This document shows, one piece after another, positions 27,608 to 40,283 of a DNA stretch of 64,000 nucleotides. The first letter of the stretch is position 1. The number at the start of each line of letters is the position of its first letter. The position numbers and the translations under genes were made by a program. Source of the DNA: Sphingosinicella sp. BN140058 (lineage in GTDB: Bacteria > Pseudomonadota > Alphaproteobacteria > Sphingomonadales > Sphingomonadaceae); the NCBI RefSeq assembly GCF_004135585.1, contig NZ_CP035501.1, forward strand, positions 2,241,501 to 2,305,500, in the 5' to 3' direction. The notes under the pieces are model-generated. The model saw only the letters and a program-made list of their open reading frames with translations, did not search any database and was not told the DNA's origin.

Positions 27608-29335
27608 TCAGGCCGCCTTCGGTCGGGTGATCTGCTTCAGCACCTCGTCGCGGGGGCCATCAGCCACCACCTTGCCCTTGTCGACGAGGATGATCCGCTT
27701 GACGAGCTGGAGGAGCGGCGGCCGGTGGGTGATCAGCACCAGGGTGCGATCCTTGAGCTCCACGTTCAGCCGCTGGATGAGCGCGGTCTCGGTCTGCGCG
27801 TCCATGGCGCTCGACGGCTCATCGAACAGCATGATCGGCGGGCGCCCGGCCAAGGCGCGGGCGATCGCGATCGACTGGCGCTGACCGCCGGACAGACCTT
27901 CACCCCGATCGGCGAGGCGCAGATCGTAGCCGTTGGCGATCTGTCCCATGAAGCTGTGCGTGCCGGATAGCTCGCAGGCGCGGAGCATTTCCTCGTCGTC
28001 GACATGCGCGCGGCCAAGCACGATATTCTCGCGCACCGAGCCGGTGAGCAGCACGCTCTCCTGCAGCGCGGCGCCCATGTTGGCGCGAAGCTCGAACGGA
28101 TCGAGCTGTCGGATGTCGCTGCCGTCGACCATCACCAGGCCGTCTTCGGGCGGATAGAGACCGAGGATCAGGCGCGCGATCGTCGATTTGCCCGAGCCGA
28201 CGCGGCCGAGCAGAGCGACATGCTCCCCCGGCTCGACGGTGAAGCTGATCCCGTCGAGCGCCTTTTCGGGGGAGCCCGGATAGCGGAAGCTGACGTTGCG
28301 GAATTCGATCTTACCCTTGAGATCGCGCAGCTTGAGCGCCTCGCCGGCCGGGCCTTCCGGCGGCGTCTCCATCAGTTCGTTGAGCTGGCGGTAGGCGGTC
28401 CGAGTCGAGGTGATGCGCGACAGGAGCTGCGAGATCTGGGCGAGCGGCGCGACCGCACGTCCGGCCAGGATCGAGCAGGCGATCAGGCCGCCCATGGTCA
28501 TCTCGAGCGAGGCGATCTTCTCGACGCCGACGATGACCACGCCGGCATAGGAGACCGTTCCGGCCGAAGTGGCGGTGGTGATGCCAATGCTGGCGATCAG
28601 ACGCGAGCGCATCGAGCTGTCCGAATGCTGACGCTGGGCGCGGGTCCAGCGGCTGGTGAGGAGCGGGCCGGCGCCGGATGCCTTCACCGTCTCCAGCCCA
28701 CCGATGGTCTCGACCAGCACCGATTGCTTGGCGAGTCCCTCGCCCATCGACCGGGCGGCGAGCCGGTCCATCGCCGGCTGAGTCACCAGCCCCACGAGGA
28801 CGACGAGCGGAATGGCGAGCAGCGGCACCAGCACCACCGATCCGCCGATGATCCAGACGACGAACAGGGTGAGCAGGATGAAGGGCAGATCGACGACCGC
28901 CGTCATCGTCGCCGACGCGAAGAAGTCGCGGAGCGCTTCGAGCTCGCGCATCAGCCCGGTCAGCGCGCCGGTGGAGCCCTTCTTGAGATCGAGCCGCAGC
29001 GCGAGCAGACGGCCGAACAGGGTCTCGCCGACATCCATGTCGATCGACGCGCCGGCCATGTCGACAAAATAGGCGCGCAGCAGCTTCAGGATGAAATCGA
29101 AGATGACCACGATGGCGAGGCCGATGGACAGCCCGATCAGCGACGAAATGGCATTGTTGGGCAGCACGCGGTCGTACACCGTCATGCTGAACAAAGCGGT
29201 CATCAGACCGAAGATGTTGATCATCACCGCGGCGAGCGCGACCTTGACGTAGGTGCTGCGGTTGCGGCGCATCGGCTCCATCAGCCAGGGCGCGAAGCGC
29301 GGCTTGGAGGCCTTGATCGACAGTTCGTTATTCAC
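27608..29335 (-). CDS. Type I secretion ABC exporter (permease-ATPase), LapB-like
   Basis: A 575-residue half-transporter: six-helix membrane domain (about 30-320) then the ATPase with Walker A GRVGSGKST, signature LSGGQRQ and Walker B IMLFDEPSSAMD. It lacks the N-terminal C39-like peptidase domain of larger type I exporters, so its length is short for LapB/HlyB. The start is GTG, overlapping the last codons of the TolC-like gene, as no ATG occurs before the first helix. With the adaptor and TolC-like protein it forms a complete tripartite exporter. No repeat-rich substrate gene is in the window. Confidence 0.9.
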   Translation of the reverse strand: MNNELSIKASKPRFAPWLMEPMRRNRSTYVKVALAAVMINIFGLMTALFSMTVYDRVLPNNAISSLIGLSIGLAIVVIFDFILKLLRAYFVDMAGASIDMDVGETLFGRLLALRLDLKKGSTGALTGLMRELEALRDFFASATMTAVVDLPFILLTLFVVWIIGGSVVLVPLLAIPLVVLVGLVTQPAMDRLAARSMGEGLAKQSVLVETIGGLETVKASGAGPLLTSRWTRAQRQHSDSSMRSRLIASIGITTATSAGTVSYAGVVIVGVEKIASLEMTMGGLIACSILAGRAVAPLAQISQLLSRITSTRTAYRQLNELMETPPEGPAGEALKLRDLKGKIEFRNVSFRYPGSPEKALDGISFTVEPGEHVALLGRVGSGKSTIARLILGLYPPEDGLVMVDGSDIRQLDPFELRANMGAALQESVLLTGSVRENIVLGRAHVDDEEMLRACELSGTHSFMGQIANGYDLRLADRGEGLSGGQRQSIAIARALAGRPPIMLFDEPSSAMDAQTETALIQRLNVELKDRTLVLITHRPPLLQLVKRIILVDKGKVVADGPRDEVLKQITRPKAA

Positions 29336-30746
29336 TTTGCCCCCCCACGGCCGCGGGATCGATGGCGAGCGCGTCGAGCAGCCCGCCGGTTCTGGACAGC
29401 AGCACATAGCGTGCCGCGTCGAGCTCGCTCAGCGACTGTATGAAGGCTGTCGCCGTCTCGAAATAGGAATTGTCGGCCTGAATGACATCGAAGATGTCGC
29501 CGCGGGAATTGAGGAAGCGTTCGAGCAGGACGTCGCGCGAGCGCCGGCTGGCGACGTAGCTGGCCTCCAGCGCCTTTAATTGCTCCTGCAGCGCCTGCAC
29601 GTCGGACCAGGCGATCGACGCGTCGCGCGCCGCTTCTTCGCGCACGCGGCTGGCGCGCGCATCGGCCTGGGTGACCCGCGCCTCCGCCTGCGCCACTCGC
29701 GCTTCCGTGCCGCCGAACAGACGCTGGCGCAGGGTCAGGCGGCCGCGAATGTCGTAATCCTTGTCGGTCTCGAACACGCCATAGCGGCCGGCATCGACGC
29801 CGGCGCTGATCTGCGGGTAGCGGTCCCGCTTCGCCGCGATCGCTTCCTGGCGCGCCGAATCGGCGATCGCCTGCGCGGAGCGCGCCGCCGGAACGCTCAT
29901 CGCGGCGAGCGCCGCAGCGTCCTTGCTGAAGGCGGGAAGCAGCGCCGCCGGCGCCCGCTCCAGCGACTCCGGCGGCGGCGCGCCGATCAGCTCGGTATAG
30001 CGCGCCTCGGCATCGGCGAGCACCCGGCGGAAGCGCGCCAGCCGAGTCTGGGATGAGGCGAGGTAGGATTCGACCCGGGCGGTGTCGCCCTGGGCAGAGA
30101 CCCCTTGTCGGATCCGCTCGGCGACGGCGTCGCGCAATTCCTCCTGGTTGGCGACGAAGCCCTGAGTGACGGTAACGAGCGCCCGCGCCGCGAAGACGTC
30201 GTACCAGGCGCCGACGGCGCTGAGCGCAACGCGGTCGGCAGTCGCCTCGGTTTCCGCCGCGGCGGCACGAAGTCGGGCGCCGGCGGAAGCAACACGCGCT
30301 TCACTGGCGCCGAAATCGAAGATGGTCTGGGTGACGTTGAGCAGCGCATCGGTCCGCTGCTCCGGCCGCGAGCGCTCGACGATGTTGTTCGGATCGTTCG
30401 AGAACTCCCGATCCAGAATGTGGTAGGAGGAAACGCTGAGATCGATCGACGGCAGCCGCCGCTCGCGGGCCTCGGCAAGTACGGCGCGCGCCTCGGCGCC
30501 GGCGGCCCGTCCCTCCTGGGTCGCCGGGTGGCGCTTGACGGCGGCGCCGACGACGGCACGAAACCCCTCTTCGGAAGCCTGGCTGCGCGCGAGTTGCAGG
30601 ATCGGATCCTTGGTCGGATCGATGGCCAGCGGATCGCTGCTCGGCTCGGGCAGGCTCGGCAGGGGCGAAGGCGCCTGGGCGAACGCCGGCATCGCCCCGT
30701 GAAGCGACACGGCAAGCACGAACGCTCTTGCAGCGAAAGACGACAT
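29328..30746 (-). CDS. TolC-family outer-membrane protein (type I secretion)
   Basis: A 472-residue TolC-like channel protein with a signal peptide (MSSFAARAFVLAVSLHGAMP, cleavage near AFAQA) and two OEP repeats, each with long coiled-coil stretches; the conserved DVxQAE and SRGDIFDVIQADNSYF block is near residue 430, typical of the LapE/AggA group that exports adhesins. Start set at the ATG 30746, with a GTG three codons upstream as the alternative. First gene of the secretion operon; the 111 bases to ppc hold no other gene. Confidence 0.9.
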   Translation of the reverse strand: MSSFAARAFVLAVSLHGAMPAFAQAPSPLPSLPEPSSDPLAIDPTKDPILQLARSQASEEGFRAVVGAAVKRHPATQEGRAAGAEARAVLAEARERRLPSIDLSVSSYHILDREFSNDPNNIVERSRPEQRTDALLNVTQTIFDFGASEARVASAGARLRAAAAETEATADRVALSAVGAWYDVFAARALVTVTQGFVANQEELRDAVAERIRQGVSAQGDTARVESYLASSQTRLARFRRVLADAEARYTELIGAPPPESLERAPAALLPAFSKDAAALAAMSVPAARSAQAIADSARQEAIAAKRDRYPQISAGVDAGRYGVFETDKDYDIRGRLTLRQRLFGGTEARVAQAEARVTQADARASRVREEAARDASIAWSDVQALQEQLKALEASYVASRRSRDVLLERFLNSRGDIFDVIQADNSYFETATAFIQSLSELDAARYVLLSRTGGLLDALAIDPAAVGGQSE

Positions 30747-30857
30747 GTCCTGCACCCCTCCCCGGCTCGGGCATTAGCGCCGTTCGGAAGGCAAAACTAG
30801 AAGAACTTCCTTCGTCTCAACGCATTGGCTGCCGAAGGTGCAGAAATGCGCCGGCCG

Positions 30858-33560
30858 CTAGCCCGAATTGCGCAGAGCCGTTGCGACCGCGTTGATCGAG
30901 AGTTCTATGCCTTCCCGAATTCGGGAATCGCTTTCACCGCCGCGGTGGCGCTTGAGCAATTCGATCTGGAGCAGGTTCAGCGGCTCGATATAGGGCAGCC
31001 GCAGGCGGATCGATGCGTCGAGAGCGGGCTTGTTCTCGAGCAGGCGCGATTGTCCGGTAATCGCCAGCAGGCAATCGTGGGTCTGATGCCAGGCGTCGCG
31101 GATACGGCCGAACACGGCGCGCCGCATCGCCGGATCTTCGACCAGCTCGGCATAGCGTGCGGCGATGCTCATGTCGGACTTGGCGAGGACCATCTCGAGA
31201 TTGTCGAGCGTGGTCCGGAAGAACGGCCAGCCTTCCACCATCTCCCGCAGCATGGCGAGATCTTCGAATTCGCTCAGCGCCTGCCCCGCCCCGTACCAGC
31301 CGGGCAGCATCACGCGCGCCTGGGCCCAGCTGAACACCCACGGGATCGCCCGCAGATCCTCGATCCGCCCGGACGTGGTGCGGCTTGCGGGCCGGGAGCC
31401 GATCTTGAGCCCGGCAATCTCCGCGATCGGAGTCATCTGCCGGAAGAACTCCGGAAACCCTTCGGTGTCGTAGACGAGGCCGCGATAGGCGCGGAAGGCG
31501 GTTCCCGAAATCTGCGCCATTGCGCTGTAGAAACGCTCGCGGCGGCGCACCGATCTTTTTTCGAGGCTGGCGAGCATCGTCGCCGAGGCGATCGCCTCTA
31601 GATTGACGGCGGCGCTGTCACGGGTGCCGTATTTGGCGGCGATCACCTCGCCCTGCTCGGTGATCCGGATCCGCCCCTGAACGGTGCCATTGGGCTGGGC
31701 GCGGATCGCGGAGAAGCTCGAGCCGCCGCCACGGCCGACGGCGCCGCCGCGGCCGTGGAAGAGCTGCATCGCCGCGCCATGCCGCTCGAACACCTCGGCC
31801 AGCGCCCGGCTCGCCTGATGCAGCGACCACACCGAGGTCAGATAGCCGCCATCCTTGTTCGAATCGGAATAGCCGAGCATCACTTCCTGATGGCCGCGGG
31901 CCGCGGTCGGCGCCGAGACCTCGGGCAGCGACAGCCATTCAGTCATGATTGTCGGCCCCTGTTCGAGATCGCCGATCGTCTCGAACAGCGGCACCGCCAT
32001 GATGTCCGCCTGCGGCGGCGTTCCCGGCCGCCAGAGCCCGGCTTCCTTGAGGAGGATGTTGACCTCCAGCAGATCGGAAACGCTCTCCGCCTTGGAGATG
32101 ATGTAGGCGGTGATGCAGGCCGGGCCGTATCTGGCGTGGGCCTCGGCCGCGGCGCGGATGATCTCCAGCTCCGACCGGGTCTCGTCCGAATAGGTCGCGT
32201 AAGGGTTGGTGAGCAGCCGGCCGCCGGAAAGCTCGCTGCGCAGGAGCGACACCCGCCCGGCTTCGCTCAGCGCAAGATAATCCTCCTCGACTCCGGCGAC
32301 TCTCAGCAATTCCGCAACGACCCGTTCGTGGACATCGGCATTCTGGCGTAGATCGAGGGTGGCGAGATGGAATCCGAACGTCTCGACCGCGCGGATCAGG
32401 CGGCCGAGCGCGCCGCTGCCGGCGAACAGCCCGGCGCCGCTGCGGCCGAGCGAGTGGGCGATGGCGGCGAGATCGGCGCGAAGTGCGGCCGGCGTGGGAT
32501 AGGGGTCGGCGGCAACGCTGGCGCGGCGCGCCGGCTCGCGGCCGGTAAGCGTACGGTAGGTGGCGGCGAGACGCGCATAGATGCCGGTGAGCGCCCGCCG
32601 GTAGGGCTCGTCGCTGCGCGTCGACGACGCGTCGTGGGAGAGGCTGGCAAGCTCCGCCACGTCGGGCGTCACGTCGGCGAGCTCGGTCGAGATCGACAGC
32701 TCGGCGCCAAGCGCATGAACCTCCGCCAGATAATGCGAGAGCACGGCTTCGCAGGCGCGTCCGAGCGCGAGGCGGAGCGATTCGGCGTTGACGAACGGAT
32801 TGCCGTCGCGGTCGCCGCCGATCCAGCTGCCCGGCTTGAGGAAGCTCTTCGGGCGCTTTCCGAGCACCCGCTCCCATCGGCCGTAGAGCGTCGGAAGGAC
32901 CGGCACGAACACGTCGCGCAGATAGGCAAGCGCGGTTTCGACCTCGTCGGCGACGTACAATTTCTCGCGCCGAAGCGGCCGGGTCTGCCACAGCAAGGCG
33001 ATCTGGCGGAGGATCGCGCCTTCGACGAGATCGCCGTCTTCGGTCTCTGCATTGCCCGCGTCGCGCTCCGCCATCAGCTCGGCGATGCGGTTGCGGTGGT
33101 CGATCATGCTCTTGCGCCGCACCTCGGTGGGGTGGGCGGTCAGCACCGGCACGATCAACGCCCGATCGAGCATCGCCGCGACGGCGGCATCATCGATGCC
33201 CTTCTCGCGCAATTCGGCAAGCGCCTCCTCGAAGCTCGAGCCGGGCTCGCGGGCGATGCCCTGGCGGTCCTCGGCAAGATTGGCGAGCATCGAGAACAGC
33301 ATGAAGCCGCGGACGAAGGCGAGCGTCTCGTCGAGGCTGAGGCCTTCGAGCCCCAGATCCGCATCGGCATCGATGCCGCGATGGCGATCGACCGAGGTCT
33401 GGCGGATGTGCTCGATCCGCGCGAACAATTGATCGCCGCCATAAGCCCGGATGACGTCGCCGAGCAGCTTGCCGAGAAAGCGGATGTCGGGATTCTGCCC
33501 GATCGCGCGGCCGTTGCGCTGGGTTGCGGCTGGTTCGGTCACGGGCGCTTGATCATTCAC
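30858..33560 (-). CDS. ppc: Phosphoenolpyruvate carboxylase
   Basis: Makes oxaloacetate from PEP and bicarbonate, feeding the TCA cycle and aspartate-family synthesis. 900 residues, the normal length. Key motifs: LTAHPTEVRRKS (catalytic His), LGYSDSNKDGG, and HGRGGAVGRGGG. The protein ends ATALRNSG, like the usual RNTG. The start is a GTG with AGGA upstream; no ATG occurs near. The gene follows gltD by 71 bases on the same strand, so it may be read from the glutamate synthase transcript. The location beside aspartate-derived pathways fits its role. Confidence 0.96.
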   Translation of the reverse strand: MNDQAPVTEPAATQRNGRAIGQNPDIRFLGKLLGDVIRAYGGDQLFARIEHIRQTSVDRHRGIDADADLGLEGLSLDETLAFVRGFMLFSMLANLAEDRQGIAREPGSSFEEALAELREKGIDDAAVAAMLDRALIVPVLTAHPTEVRRKSMIDHRNRIAELMAERDAGNAETEDGDLVEGAILRQIALLWQTRPLRREKLYVADEVETALAYLRDVFVPVLPTLYGRWERVLGKRPKSFLKPGSWIGGDRDGNPFVNAESLRLALGRACEAVLSHYLAEVHALGAELSISTELADVTPDVAELASLSHDASSTRSDEPYRRALTGIYARLAATYRTLTGREPARRASVAADPYPTPAALRADLAAIAHSLGRSGAGLFAGSGALGRLIRAVETFGFHLATLDLRQNADVHERVVAELLRVAGVEEDYLALSEAGRVSLLRSELSGGRLLTNPYATYSDETRSELEIIRAAAEAHARYGPACITAYIISKAESVSDLLEVNILLKEAGLWRPGTPPQADIMAVPLFETIGDLEQGPTIMTEWLSLPEVSAPTAARGHQEVMLGYSDSNKDGGYLTSVWSLHQASRALAEVFERHGAAMQLFHGRGGAVGRGGGSSFSAIRAQPNGTVQGRIRITEQGEVIAAKYGTRDSAAVNLEAIASATMLASLEKRSVRRRERFYSAMAQISGTAFRAYRGLVYDTEGFPEFFRQMTPIAEIAGLKIGSRPASRTTSGRIEDLRAIPWVFSWAQARVMLPGWYGAGQALSEFEDLAMLREMVEGWPFFRTTLDNLEMVLAKSDMSIAARYAELVEDPAMRRAVFGRIRDAWHQTHDCLLAITGQSRLLENKPALDASIRLRLPYIEPLNLLQIELLKRHRGGESDSRIREGIELSINAVATALRNSG

Positions 33561-33631
33561 GTGGTCGGTCCTCGCTCCGCCAGGCGGATGTGGGCATGTG
33601 CGCCGGGATATGCCCCGACGCACGATATCGG

Positions 33632-35083
<1,452 letters not shown>

Positions 35084-35099
35084 GTTCTCGCTCCAGATT

Positions 35100-38000
35100 C
35101 TATTCGGCCGCGACGGCCGTTTCCATTTCCATGTCGGTCAGCGCCCGGCGATATTCGGAGGGCACGACCTTGACGAAGTGGGCGAGCGCATTGCCCCAGT
35201 CCTCGAGCAACGCCCGCGCCCGGGCGCTGCCGGTGGCGAGGTGGTGCCGCTCGAGCAGGATGCGCAGCCGCTCCGCGTCGTAGCGCAGCGGATGGCCCAT
35301 GCCGTTGTCGTGCACGCTCGTGCCCTTCTGGCGCGGCATGCCCTCGCCGTAGGAGGAGCCGGCGGCCGCGATCGGCTCGAGCTCGATGCCGGCGCGGTTG
35401 CACTGCGCTTCGAGCTTGCCGTCCGGATCGTAGACGTAGGCGATGCCGCCGGACATGCCGGCCGCGAAGTTGCGGCCGACCGCCCCCAGCACCACGACGA
35501 CGCCGCCGGTCATATATTCGCAGGCGTGATCGCCGGCGCCTTCGACGACCGCTACGGCGCCCGAGTTTCGAACCGCGAAGCGCTCGCCGGCGACGCCGTT
35601 GAAATAGGCCTCCCCTGCGATGGCGCCGTACAGCACGGTGTTGCCGACGATGATGTTGGCGGCCGCGTCCCGCTTCGCTTCGGCGGGCTGGCGAATCACG
35701 ATGCGACCGCCGGAGAGGCCCTTGCCGACATAGTCATTCCCGTCGCCGGTCAGCTCGAGCGTGATGCCGTGGGCGAGAAACGCGCCGAAGCTCTGGCCGC
35801 AGGTGCCGGTCAGGCGGATGCCGATCGTATCCGGCGCGAGCCCTTCATGGCCGTGCCGCCGCGCCAGCTCGCCCGACAGCATCGTGCCGACGCTGCGATG
35901 GACGTTACGCACCGGACGATCGATCAGCACCGGCGCACCATTGTCGAGCGCGGGCGCCGCCGCTTCGATCAGCTCGCGGTCGAACACGCCGTCGAGACCG
36001 TGCCGTTGCTGTTCCGAGTTCCAGCGCGCCGCCTGCGCATCCACATGCGGCACGTGCAGGAGGGAAGACAAGTCGACCCCTTCGGCCTTCCAGTGCGCAA
36101 TCGCCGGCCGCGCGTCGAGCAGCTCCGGGCGGCCGATCATCTCTTCGAGCTTGCGCACACCGAGAGACGCCATGATCTCGCGCAGCTCTTCGGCGACGAA
36201 GAAGAAATAGTTGATCACATGCTCGGGCTGGCCGGTGAAGCGCTTGCGCAGCAGCGGATCCTGGGTGGCGACGCCGACCGGGCAGGTATTGAGATGGCAT
36301 TTGCGCATCATGATGCAGCCGGCGGCAATCAGCGGCGCGGTGGCGAAGCCGAACTCGTCGGCCCCCAGCACCGCCGCGATGGCGACGTCTCTGCCCGTGC
36401 GGAGGCCGCCGTCCGCCTGGACCGAGATGCGGCTGCGGAGGCCGTTGAGCACCAGCGTCTGCTGAGTCTCGGCAAGGCCGATCTCCCAGGGCAGACCGGC
36501 ATGGGTCAGCGAGGTCAGCGGCGACGCGCCGGTGCCGCCTTCGAAGCCGGAGATGGTGACATGGTCGGCCATCGCCTTGGCGACGCCCGCGGCGACCGTG
36601 CCGACGCCGACTTCGGACACCAGCTTGACCGAGATGCGCGCGCGCTCGTTCACGTTCTTGAGATCGTGGATCAGCTGGGCGAGATCCTCGATCGAATAGA
36701 TGTCGTGGTGCGGCGGCGGCGAGATCAGGCCGACACCCGGCGTGGAGTGACGCACGGCGGCGATGTGCCGGTCGACCTTATGGCCGGGAAGCTGGCCCCC
36801 CTCGCCGGGCTTGGCGCCCTGCGCGACCTTGATCTGGAGATCGTCGGCATTGACCAGATATTCGGTCGTGACGCCGAACCGCCCCGAGGCGATCTGCTTG
36901 ATCCGCGAGCGCATCGAGTCGCCGTTGTCCATGGGCTTGAAGCGATCCCGCTCCTCGCCACCCTCACCGGTGTTTGAGCGTGCGCCGATCCGGTTCATCG
37001 CCACCGCAAGGGTGGTGTGCGCCTCGCGGCTGATCGAGCCGAAGCTCATCGCCCCGGTCGCAAAGCGCTTGACCAGCGACGTCGCCGATTCAACCTCCTC
37101 GAGCGGCACCGCCGGTCCGGCCGGCTTCAGCTGCAGCAGGCCGCGGATGGTCAGCAGGCGCTTGTTCTGGGAGTTGATCTCGTCCGCGAACAGTCGGTAT
37201 TTCTCGGGAATGTCGCCGCGCACCGCATGCTGCAGGTTGGCGACGCTCTCCGGAGTCCAGGCATGGTCCTCGCCGCCGATGCGGTAGGCGTAGCTGCCGG
37301 CGATCGGCAGCGCTTCGGACGTCGAACGGGCAAAGGCCTCGCGATGACGGCGGGCTGCCTCTTCCGCGATCTGATCGATGCCGGCGCCCTCGATCATCGT
37401 CGCGGTGCCGGTGAAATATTTCTCGACGAGCGGCGTTGCGAGGCCGACCGCGTCGAAGATCTGGGCACCGCAATAGCTCTGGTAGGTGGAGATGCCCATC
37501 TTGGACATCACCTTGAGCATGCCCTTGCCGACCGCCTTGATATAGTTCTTGCGAACCTCTTCCTCGGACAGCGGCACCTCACCCTTGACCCGCAGGGCGT
37601 CGAGCGTCTCGAAGGCGAGATAGGGGTTGATCGCCTCGGCACCATAGCCGGCGAGCACGCAGAAATGATGCACTTCACGTGCTTCGCCGGTCTCGACGAC
37701 GAGGCCGGTCTGCATGCGCAGCCCCTGGCGGATGAGGTGGTGGTGGACGGCGCCGGTGGCGAGCGCCGCAGGAATCGGCACGCGATCCGCACCGACGTTG
37801 CGATCGGAGATGATCAGCACGTTGATGTCGGCGAGCACCGCTTCGGTCGCCTCCCAGCACAGGCGTTGGAGCGCGGCTTCGAGCGCCTTGCCGCCGCCCC
37901 CTTCGGGCCAGCTCGCGTCGAGCGTGCGGGTCCGGAAGGCGCCGTCGAGCACGTCGCGGATCGACCGGATCTTCTCCAGATCCTCGTTGGTGAGGATGGG

Positions 38001-39719
38001 CTGGGCGACTTCGAGACGCTTGTGGCTGCCGGCATGATGGCCGAGCAGATTGGGGCGCGGGCCGATCATCGACACCAGGGACATCACCATAGCTTCGCGG
38101 ATCGGGTCGATCGGCGGGTTGGTGACCTGTGCGAAATTCTGCGAGAAATAATCGTAGAGCAGCTTGGGCCGGCGCGAAAGCACCGCGATCGGCGTGTCGG
38201 TGCCCATCGATCCGATCGGATCGTCGGCATTGCGGCCCATCGGGGCGAGGAAGAGTTTCAGATCCTCTTCCGAATAGCCGAACGCCTTCTGGACGCGGCC
38301 GAGTTCGTCGGCGGCGCGGCTGCGCTCCGGCGAATCCTCGCTTGCCGGCAGACTTTCCAGCCGGAACTGGGTCTCACGCAGCCAGTCGCCATAAGGATGC
38401 GCCTGCGCGAGTTCGGCCTTGATCTCTTCGTCCTCGACGATCCGTCCCTGTTCGAGATCGATCAGCAGCATGCGGCCGGGCTGGAGCCGCCACTTGCGCA
38501 GGATCCGCTCTTCCGGGATCGGCAGGGTGCCGCTCTCCGACGCCATGATGATCCGGTCGTCGTCGGTGACGGTGAAGCGCGCGGGCCGCAGGCCGTTGCG
38601 ATCGAGGGTGGCGCCGATCTGGCGGCCGTCGGTGAAGGCGATCGCGGCGGGGCCGTCCCACGGCTCCATCAGGGCGGCATAATATTCGTAGAAGGCGCGG
38701 CGCTGCGCATCCATCTGGGCGTTGCCGGCCCAGGCTTCCGGGATCAGCAGCATCACCGCGTGCGGCAGCGAATAACCGCCGGCGACGAGCAGCTCGAGCG
38801 CATTGTCGAGGCTTGCCGTGTCCGACTGGCCATGCGGGATCAGCGGCCACATCTTGTCGAGGTCGGCCCCGAGCAGCGGCGATTCGAGCGTGCGGCGGCG
38901 GGCGTTCATCCAGTTGACGTTGCCGCGCACCGTGTTGATCTCGCCATTGTGGGCGATGAACCGGAACGGGTGGGCGAGCTTCCACGACGGGAAGGTGTTG
39001 GTCGAGAAGCGCTGGTGCACGAGCGCCAGCGCCGACCTGGTGAGCGGATTCTGCAGGTCCTTGTAGAAGGTACCGACCTGGGTCGCGAGCAACAGGCCCT
39101 TGTAGATGATCGTCCGGCTGGAGAAGCTCGGGATGTAGAATTCGGCAAGGCCGGGCAGATCGCGTTTCTCGGCGAGCTCCGACAGCGGGTTCTGCGTCTG
39201 CTTGCGGATGGTGAGCAACTTGCGCTCGAACGCATCCTGGTCCTTGATCCGGTCGCCGCGACCGACGATCGCCTGCCGGATCACCGGCATGGCGGCGACG
39301 ATGGTCGGGCTCATGCCGGTGGGATCGACCGGCACGTCGCGCCAGCCGAGCAGGGTCTGGCCCTCGATCTCGACATAACGTTCGAGCCGCGCGACCGCGG
39401 CCTCGCGGCTTTCGGCATCGCGCGGCAGGAAGCACATCGCCACCGCATAATCGCCTTCGGGCGGCAGGGTGATGCCCTGCCCCTCCGCCCAGTGGCGGAA
39501 CAAAGCGTCGGGAAGCTGGATCAGGCAGCCGGCGCCGTCACCGATCAGCGGATCGGCACCGACCGCGCCGCGATGATCGAGATTGGCCAGAATCTGCAGG
39601 CCGTCGCGGATGATGTCGTTCGACTTCTCGCCCTTGATGTTGGCGATGAAGCCGACGCCGCAGGCGTCCTTCTCGTTGCGGGGGTCGTAGAGTCCCTGCT
39701 TTTCCGGCGCTTTCACCAT
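35100..39719 (-). CDS. gltB: Glutamate synthase large subunit
   Basis: A 1539-residue enzyme that makes two glutamates from glutamine and 2-oxoglutarate. The N-terminal glutaminase Cys is in [16 protein letters not shown], so a short propeptide of 20 residues is removed. Central synthase and FMN domain with [21 protein letters not shown], Fe-S Cys cluster around [15 protein letters not shown], and the GXGXG beta-helix at the end. Unusual: its ATG follows the leuD stop with no gap (TAG-ATG), so translation is coupled to the leucine operon. Confidence 0.97.
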   Translation of the reverse strand: MVKAPEKQGLYDPRNEKDACGVGFIANIKGEKSNDIIRDGLQILANLDHRGAVGADPLIGDGAGCLIQLPDALFRHWAEGQGITLPPEGDYAVAMCFLPRDAESREAAVARLERYVEIEGQTLLGWRDVPVDPTGMSPTIVAAMPVIRQAIVGRGDRIKDQDAFERKLLTIRKQTQNPLSELAEKRDLPGLAEFYIPSFSSRTIIYKGLLLATQVGTFYKDLQNPLTRSALALVHQRFSTNTFPSWKLAHPFRFIAHNGEINTVRGNVNWMNARRRTLESPLLGADLDKMWPLIPHGQSDTASLDNALELLVAGGYSLPHAVMLLIPEAWAGNAQMDAQRRAFYEYYAALMEPWDGPAAIAFTDGRQIGATLDRNGLRPARFTVTDDDRIIMASESGTLPIPEERILRKWRLQPGRMLLIDLEQGRIVEDEEIKAELAQAHPYGDWLRETQFRLESLPASEDSPERSRAADELGRVQKAFGYSEEDLKLFLAPMGRNADDPIGSMGTDTPIAVLSRRPKLLYDYFSQNFAQVTNPPIDPIREAMVMSLVSMIGPRPNLLGHHAGSHKRLEVAQPILTNEDLEKIRSIRDVLDGAFRTRTLDASWPEGGGGKALEAALQRLCWEATEAVLADINVLIISDRNVGADRVPIPAALATGAVHHHLIRQGLRMQTGLVVETGEAREVHHFCVLAGYGAEAINPYLAFETLDALRVKGEVPLSEEEVRKNYIKAVGKGMLKVMSKMGISTYQSYCGAQIFDAVGLATPLVEKYFTGTATMIEGAGIDQIAEEAARRHREAFARSTSEALPIAGSYAYRIGGEDHAWTPESVANLQHAVRGDIPEKYRLFADEINSQNKRLLTIRGLLQLKPAGPAVPLEEVESATSLVKRFATGAMSFGSISREAHTTLAVAMNRIGARSNTGEGGEERDRFKPMDNGDSMRSRIKQIASGRFGVTTEYLVNADDLQIKVAQGAKPGEGGQLPGHKVDRHIAAVRHSTPGVGLISPPPHHDIYSIEDLAQLIHDLKNVNERARISVKLVSEVGVGTVAAGVAKAMADHVTISGFEGGTGASPLTSLTHAGLPWEIGLAETQQTLVLNGLRSRISVQADGGLRTGRDVAIAAVLGADEFGFATAPLIAAGCIMMRKCHLNTCPVGVATQDPLLRKRFTGQPEHVINYFFFVAEELREIMASLGVRKLEEMIGRPELLDARPAIAHWKAEGVDLSSLLHVPHVDAQAARWNSEQQRHGLDGVFDRELIEAAAPALDNGAPVLIDRPVRNVHRSVGTMLSGELARRHGHEGLAPDTIGIRLTGTCGQSFGAFLAHGITLELTGDGNDYVGKGLSGGRIVIRQPAEAKRDAAANIIVGNTVLYGAIAGEAYFNGVAGERFAVRNSGAVAVVEGAGDHACEYMTGGVVVVLGAVGRNFAAGMSGGIAYVYDPDGKLEAQCNRAGIELEPIAAAGSSYGEGMPRQKGTSVHDNGMGHPLRYDAERLRILLERHHLATGSARARALLEDWGNALAHFVKVVPSEYRRALTDMEMETAVAAE

Positions 39720-40283
39720 CTAAGTGCCCGTCCGTAGTTCATAGGCCCTGATCGCGGCTTCGCTGGCCATGGTCAGGGCGATTTCATCCAAGCCTCCCAG
39801 CAAACATTCGCGCCGGAAGGGATCCAATTCGAAACTGAAGCGGTCCTGGAGCGGCGACGTTACCGTCATCGTCTCCAGGTCGACCGTGAGAGGAAGCTCT
39901 TCGGCAACGCTCAGAAGCCGGTCCACTGCCCCCTGTGGAAGGACTACCGTCAGGATCCCATTTTTAAAAGCGTTGCCGGAAAAAATATCCGAAAAGCTAG
40001 GCGCTACGACCACTCGGATGCCGAGATCGGCAAGCGCCCAGGCGGCGTGCTCCCGGCTCGATCCGCAGCCGAAATTGTCGCCGGCGATGAGGATCGGCGC
40101 GCCCGCAAAGGCGGGATCGTCGAACACGTTTCCATCTTCGGCGCGGATCGATCCGAACGCGTGCCTGCCCAGGCCGGATCGCTGAGTCGTTTTAAGATGC
40201 TCGGCGCCGATGATCACGTCGGTGTCGACATTCTTGCGGCCGAGTGGGATCGCCCGTCCTTCGACGCAAGTGAACGGAGTCAT
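39720..40283 (-). CDS. leuD: 3-isopropylmalate dehydratase small subunit
   Basis: A 187-residue swivel subunit of isopropylmalate isomerase. Motifs [13 protein letters not shown] and [16 protein letters not shown] are present. The start codon overlaps the leuC stop (ATGA). Ends in TAG immediately followed by the gltB start. Confidence 0.95.
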   Translation of the reverse strand: MTPFTCVEGRAIPLGRKNVDTDVIIGAEHLKTTQRSGLGRHAFGSIRAEDGNVFDDPAFAGAPILIAGDNFGCGSSREHAAWALADLGIRVVVAPSFSDIFSGNAFKNGILTVVLPQGAVDRLLSVAEELPLTVDLETMTVTSPLQDRFSFELDPFRRECLLGGLDEIALTMASEAAIRAYELRTGT

